Origin: Suillus spraguei | Taxonomy: Eukaryota > Basidiomycota > Agaricomycetes > Boletales > Suillaceae | DNA length: 33,345 nucleotides | Reading direction: 5' to 3' | Assembly (NCBI GenBank): GCA_016800925.1 | Contig: JABCPU010000641.1 | Location: 1-33,345, forward strand | Shown: positions 28,700 to 33,345 of the stretch, piece by piece | Layout of the letters: every line of letters begins with the position of its first letter | How positions within the stretch are numbered: the stretch's first letter is position 1 | The notes under the pieces: model-generated | The model's database searches: none | Told to the model about the DNA's origin: nothing | What the model saw: the letters and a program-made list of their open reading frames with translations, nothing else | Position numbers and translations under genes: made by a program

Positions 28700-29187
28700 T
28701 TTATGATCTATGCAATGAGGACATTCAATTCCATCAAATCCCTGTGCATCCACTAGCTGATATCTTGAAGACTCCTCAACACCATTCACTCGGACTTGAC
28801 ATCTCTAATTCATCTATCGGCCAACTCACTATCAATATCCCCCTTTGCAGCATGATTGGGATTGGTGCCTTCAAGACAGCATATCGAGGGTGGCTCTCAC
28901 TATCCCCTCTGTCCTCCAGTGGCCTTGGGTCCCGCACTCAGCAGGATGTCATCATTAAGTGGCCATTCTACAGACCTTCCTCTCACACTGCTGCCGCTGG
29001 ATCCAGCACCCTCAAGATTGCATGTTATGCATTAGCAGATGAGCTCCAAAAGCTCTTAAATGAAACTAATGTGTTGTACTGGGCGAAATCTCTCCTTCAC
29101 TTTACTTATGAATACATTGATCACTGTATCAATGCAGCATCAAGTCCTCCATCTTTCCAAATACCTCGTGTGCACTTCACATATTAC
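28700..29187 (+). pseudogene. N-terminal half of the alpha-kinase domain
   Basis: Last visible exon of the gene. It begins VYDLCNEDIQFHQIPVHPLA, then shows the nucleotide-binding part of the alpha-kinase fold: MIGIGAFKTAYRGWL (Gly/Ala-rich loop), a variable insert with SSGLGSRTQQ, then DVIIKWPF with the presumed ATP-contacting lysine. The helical segment YALADELQKLLNETNVLYWA and VHFTYYSE follow. The frame then passes into repeat DNA. The C-terminal lobe with the zinc site and catalytic Asp is missing, and may lie beyond the right edge if the repeat is an insertion. There is no stop or frameshift within this exon. Confidence 0.75.
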
Positions 29188-29275
29188 AGTGAACTATCTC
29201 CGTATTATACGAGTGAGCGGACATGCATAATATCCCGTATGATACGGGCCAGCGGACCATGGGCCCATGGTAGAA

Positions 29276-29645
29276 ATATCCTCGTTGATGACGGATGGGC
29301 CAGGAGGAATATTATTCCCGATGACGGCGGGTGGGCCCATGCAAGGAATATGTAGAGTAGATGAGTGGGCCGATGTATATGAATATCCGGTAGACGGATG
29401 GGCCGAGGTAGTTAGATATTATGTAGATGGGTGTACCAAGGTAGATGTGTATCAGGTAGACAGGTATGTGAAGGGTACTTGTTATCACATACACGGGTGG
29501 GCCCAGACACATATTAGACGGTTGGGCCGAGAGTGTTATATAAAATATTGTATTAGACGGGTGGGCCGAGGGTGTTGTACAGTATATTATATCAGACGGG
29601 TGGGCCGAGGGTGGTATAAAATATAGACGGGTGGGCCCATGTGTA
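29276..29645 (+). repeat. GGGTGGGCC minisatellite in right arm
   Basis: Units of GACGGGTGGGCCGAGG with AT-rich spacers. Near-identical to 23262-23640 in inverse orientation. Confidence 0.88.
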
Positions 29646-29664
29646 TGATAATTGTAGACATGGC

Positions 29665-30366
29665 GGAGCTGAGGTAGTTGTATATCATCTGACTGGACCT
29701 TCAGACCTCTGCAGCTAGCTTGCTAACCCTATGCATATCCTAGCCCACCCTGAGCACAGCTCACCCACCACTATGTCCGGACTTTCCCTCCTCTGACATC
29801 TGAGACTTCTGATCCTCATCAATGTCCTAAATACTTCCCCTTGGATCCATGGAGCTTCACTTCTCTGGTCCTCCACTCCTACACTCCTCCACTCCTCCCT
29901 TTCCAGACCTCCTATCTCCGGACCTCCTATCTCCGGACCTCCGGACCTGTCCTACCCCACCCTTGACATCCTGTGGATCATCTTTCCCCCTGGAGCTTCC
30001 CTCCTATCTTGCCCTGGACTTTGTCTGGCAGTCCATCCTCCATTCCATTCTACTTGGGACTTAACCCAGTAGTCTTACCTGTATTTCCTGTCCTCCGGAA
30101 ATAGTTCCTGCGTGGTTGCCATGATCCTCCAGTAGTCCGTCGGCGCACTATTGAGCAGTCTAGCCCTAGAGTTCCTCCGGAGTTCCCCTCTGGACTTCAC
30201 TGGAACTCCCCCTCAGACTTCATGCAAAATTAGGGGCACATACTTGTATAAGGGGCACAGCGCACGAGCGGAGGCCAAGCCCTTATGATTTAGTTATGAC
30301 ACTCCAGTGAGACCCCATGCAAAGCTGGAACATCTGAGTAGCCTCCGGTTTTGCATGGCCGTAACA
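29665..30366 (-). repeat. LTR B fragment in right arm
   Basis: The minus strand starts TGTTACGGCCATGCAAAACC at 30366 and mirrors 22553-23210. It has one extra copy of a 17-bp CTCCGGACCTCCTATCT-type unit near 29915-29935, which accounts for the small length difference between the arms. Confidence 0.75.
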
Positions 30367-30545
30367 GATTTGAGACAAAAAAGATATCTACCAAAAATGT
30401 GTGAATCAAATCTTTTGATTGCCTGACATTTGTCTGAGTCCTGAGTGCTGAATCCCAAGTGCCGAACCCCGAAATTGTGGACTACTGGGGTTCGGCACTC
30501 AGGATTTGGCACTTGGGACTCAGAAAAATGTGAGGCAATAAAAAG
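30367..30545. repeat. Diverged satellite 2 segment in right arm
   Basis: GTGCCGAACCCCGAAATTG and CACTTGGGACTCAG. Nearly the same as the inverse of 22391-22552. Confidence 0.7.
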
Positions 30546-33345
30546 CTGAAACTCAAAACTCAAAACTTGAAACTTGCAAAAATGTATATCATGTAAAATG
30601 CCTATTTCCTCACACAGTTCACCGAGTGTCAAGTACCAAGACCCAGGACCCGAATCATGAATCCTTGGCAATGTAACAAGTGCCAAGTGCCGGAACCCGA
30701 ACCCAGAACCTCGAAACTTAAAACTTGGAACTTGGAACTCACAAAAATGTGTATCATGTAAAATGTCTATTTCCTTACACAGTTCACCGAGTGTCAAGTA
30801 CCAAGACCCGGGACCCAAATCCTGAATTCCTGGCTATATAACAAGTGCCGAGTGCCGGCACCTGAGCCCGAACCCCGAAACTTCACACTTCAAACTTCAA
30901 AATTGAAACTTGCAAAATCTGTATCATGTAAAATTTCTATTTCCTTGCAAAGTTCACCGAGTGTCAAGTACCAAGACCCGGGACCCGAATCCCGAATTCC
31001 TGGCAGTGTAACAAGTGCCAAGTGCCGGAACCTGACCCCCGAACCCGAAACTTCACACTTCAAACTTCAAAATTGAAACTTGCAAAAATCTGTATCATGT
31101 AAAATTTCTATTTCCTTACACAGTTCACTGAGTGTCAAGTACCAAGACCCGGGACCCAAATCCCGAATTCCTGGCAGTGTAACAAGTGCCGAGTGCCGGA
31201 ACCCGACCCCCGAACTCCGAAACTTCACAACTTCAAACTTCAAAATTGAAACTTGCAAAAAGCTGTATCATGTAAATTTTCTATTTCCTTCACAGTTCAC
31301 CGAGTGTCAAGTACCAAGACCCGGGACCCGAATCCCGAATTCCTGGCAGTGTAACAAGTGCCGAGTGCCGGAACCCGACCCCCGAACTCCGAAACTTCAA
31401 CTTCAAACTTCAAACTTCAAAATTGAAACTTGCAAAAATCTGTATCATGTAAATTTTCTATTTCCTTGCACAGTTCACCGAGTGTCAAGTACCAAGACCC
31501 GGGACCGAATCCCGAATTCCTGGCAGTGTAACAAGTGCCGAGTGCCGGAACTTGACCCCCGAACCCGAAACTTCACACTTCAAACTTCAAAATTGAAACT
31601 TGCAAAAATCTGTATCATGTAAAATTTCTATTTCCTTACACAGTTCACCGAGTGTCAAGTACCAAGACCCGGGACCCGAATCCCGAATTCCTGGCAGTGT
31701 AACAAGTGCCGAGTGCCGGAACCCGACCCCGAACTCCGAAATTACTTCAAACTTCAAACTTCAAACTTCAAAATTGAAACTTGCAAAAAGCTGTATCATG
31801 TAAATTTCTATTTCCTTCACAGTTCACCGATGTCAAGTACCAAGACCCGGGACCCGAATCCCAAATTCCTGGCAGTGTAACAAGTGCCGAGTGCCGGAAC
31901 TTGACCCCGAACCCCGAAACTTCACACTTCAAACTTCAAAATTGAAACTTGCAAAAATCTGTATCATGTAAAATTTCTATTTCCTTACACAGTTCACCAA
32001 GTGTCAAGTACCAAGACCCGGGACACGAATCCCGAATTCCTGGCAGTGTAACAAGTGCCGAGTGCTGGCACCTGACCCCCGAACCCCGAAACTTCACACT
32101 TCAAACTTCAAAATCAAAATTGAAACTTGCAAAAATCTGTATCATTTAAATTTTCTATTTCCTTGCACAGTTCACCGAGTGTCAAGTACCAAGACCCGGG
32201 ACCCGAATCCCGAATTCCTGGCAGGTGTAACAAGTGCCAAGTGCCGGAACACAACCCCTGAACTCCGAAACTTCAAACTTCAAAATTGAAACTTGCAAAA
32301 TCTGTATCATGTAAATTTTCTATTTCCTTGCACAGTTCACCGAGTGTCAAGTACCAAGACCCGGGACACGAATCCCAAATTCCTGGCAGTGTAACAAGTG
32401 CCAAGTGCCAGAACCTGACCCCGAACTCCGAAACTTCAAACTTCAAACTTCAAACTTCAAAATTGAAACTTGCAAAAAGCTGTATCATGTAAATTTTCTA
32501 TTTCCTTGCACAGTTCACTGAGTGTCAAGTACCAAGACCCGGGACCCGATCCCGAATTCCTGGCAGTGTAACAAGTGCCGAGTGCCGGAACCTGACCCCC
32601 GAACCCCGAAACTTCAACTTCAAACTTCAAAATTGAAACTTGCAAAAATCTGTATCATGTAAATTTCTATTTCCTTACACAGTTCACCGAGTGTCAAGTA
32701 CCAAGACCCGGGACCCGATCCCGAATTCCTGGCAGTGTAACAGTGCCGAGTGCCGGAACCCACCCCCGAACCCCGAAACTTACACTTGAAACTTGAAACT
32801 TGCAAAAATCTGTATGTAAATTTTCTATTTCCTTCACAGTTCACCGAGTGTCAAGTACCAAGACCCGGGACCCGATCCCGAATTCCTGGCAGTGTAACAA
32901 GTGCCGAGTGCCAGACCTGAACCCCGAAAACTTCAAAATTGAAACTTGCAAAAATCTGTATCATGTAAAATTGCTATTTCCTTACACAGTTCACTGAGTG
33001 TCAAGTACCAAGACCCGGGACCCAAATCCCGAATTCCTGGCAGTGTAACAAGTGCCGAGTGCTGGAACACAACCCCCGAACTCCGAAACTTACAACTTGA
33101 AACTTGAAACTCGCAAAGATGTCTAAGATGTAAATTTTCTATTTCCTTATACAGTTCACCGAGTGTCAAGTACCAAGAACTGAGACCCGAATCCTGAATT
33201 TCTGGCAATGTAACAAGTGCCGAGTGCCAGACCTCGAACCCCAAAACTTGAAACTTGAAACTCGCACAAATCTGTATCATGTAAAATTTCTATTTCCTTA
33301 TACAGTTCACCGAGTGTCAAGTACCAAAACCTGGAACCCAAATCC
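30546..33345 (+). repeat. Satellite 3 array, ~171-bp units, about 16-17 copies, cut by window end
   Basis: Units contain CTTGCAAAAATCTGTATCA, CAGTTCACCGAGTGTCAAG, CCAAGACCCGGGACCCGAAT, CCTGGCAGTGTAACAAG and GTGCCGAGTGCCGGAACC. Unit spacing stays near 165-175 bp, with small indels mainly in the CTTCAAACTTCAAA stretch. It continues past the end of the window. Confidence 0.92.

Larger units (their letters stand above)
24311..29187 (+). pseudogene. Alpha-kinase family gene, broken by four insertions
   Basis: Remnant of a multi-exon fungal gene of the atypical alpha-kinase (MHCK/eEF2K-like) family. Possible first exon ATG at 24311 (MAKCKCCTVQ), intron 24343-24391. Next exon 24392-24713 (ETITLEIAAVYEGNLWKKSG), then an intron hosting a DNA transposon, whose acceptor is at 25749-25751. 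The exon from 25752 (NICEGKKDIDAHLDAP) is split at 25800 by a solo LTR and resumes at 27899 (SLIVIAFNTILPKILTFGRG). Intron 28182-28237 has branch CTAAC. The next exon is acidic (DDYEDPDPFAAQQEDEDPF), followed in another frame by FRLPDCDDLKEAL. Phase-1 intron 28646-28699. The kinase domain follows. It ends against the CAGTGA repeat at 29187. Lesions besides insertions are TGA at 24599 and 28262, and a one-base insertion near 28144 in the QWC/EYEEW block. The gene cannot work here. Confidence 0.75.
29178..33345 (+). repeat. Right arm of the giant inverted repeat
   Basis: A mirror image of about 20280-23723. It comprises a CAGTGA-type end (29178-29270), GGGTGGGCC minisatellite, LTR B piece, satellite 2 segment and satellite 3 array, cut by the window edge. 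Pairing positions sum to about 52901 across the minisatellite part, so the arms are nearly colinear with few indels there. The loop between the arms is 23724-29177. Confidence 0.88.

Noticed and set aside
30852..33341. Many 60-180-residue frames (SVSCKISISLHSS, GPGSWYLTLGELCKEIE types)
   Set aside because: Both strands of the 171-bp satellite. 171 is divisible by 3, so frames repeat the same peptide. No gene signal.
1..33345. tRNA and rRNA genes
   Set aside because: No cloverleaf, A/B-box pair or rRNA signature that I could recognise. A covariance-model scan would be needed to exclude tRNAs fully.

Overview
The window looks like a repeat-dominated stretch of a basidiomycete genome, most likely an Agaricomycete (mushroom-forming fungus). 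The evidence is short introns (49-93 bp, GT..AG, one with a CTAAC branch site), a broken gene of the fungal alpha-kinase family, a broken VPS11 gene, and Ty3/Gypsy plus Tc1/mariner elements of fungal type. I see no gene that is both intact and clearly a host gene. The only convincingly complete coding sequence is a Tc1/mariner transposase at 26298-27314 (minus strand).

Layout. (1) 1-8460: two Ty3/Gypsy elements of one family on the minus strand. Element 1 has its 5' LTR at 7987-8460, then gag, protease, RT and RNase H. Element 2 (5' LTR 1901-2376) interrupts it at the start of integrase and runs off the left edge. A 1710-bp solo LTR of a second family (4432-6141, 5-bp duplication GGAAC) splits element 1 between protease and RT. 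(2) 8461-10681: a zinc-knuckle coding region, followed by two LTRs of the first family in inverted orientation, separated only by a 32-bp spacer that holds the primer-binding site. (3) 10682-13139: unidentified coding fragments and non-coding sequence. (4) 13232-13960: a decayed VPS11 C-terminus with its RING domain. (5) 13955-24088: a 10.1-kb structure with inverted ends (CAGTGA family). It is filled with three tandem repeats, pieces of the second LTR family and an AT-rich fold-back element. (6) 24311-29187: an alpha-kinase pseudogene carrying, in order, a 986-bp Tc1/IS630-like element inside an intron, and a solo Gypsy LTR in an exon, which itself carries a 1617-bp mariner. Each insertion has an exact target-site duplication. 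(7) 29178-33345: a satellite-rich arm that is a near-identical inverted copy of about 20280-23723. The kinase locus therefore sits in the loop of a giant inverted repeat.

Best leads. The Gypsy family shows an 11-nt complementarity between the predicted 5' end of its RNA and the site next to the LTR. This is the arrangement used for tRNA-independent self-priming in Tf1. The same family has a 16-bp palindrome in its leader and an inverted-LTR product that fits autointegration. The satellite with a unit of about 171 bp, arranged in giant inverted arms, is the largest unexplained structure.

Limits: everything was read by eye. Family names rest on motif recognition, copy numbers and repeat periods are approximate, and both window edges cut through elements.
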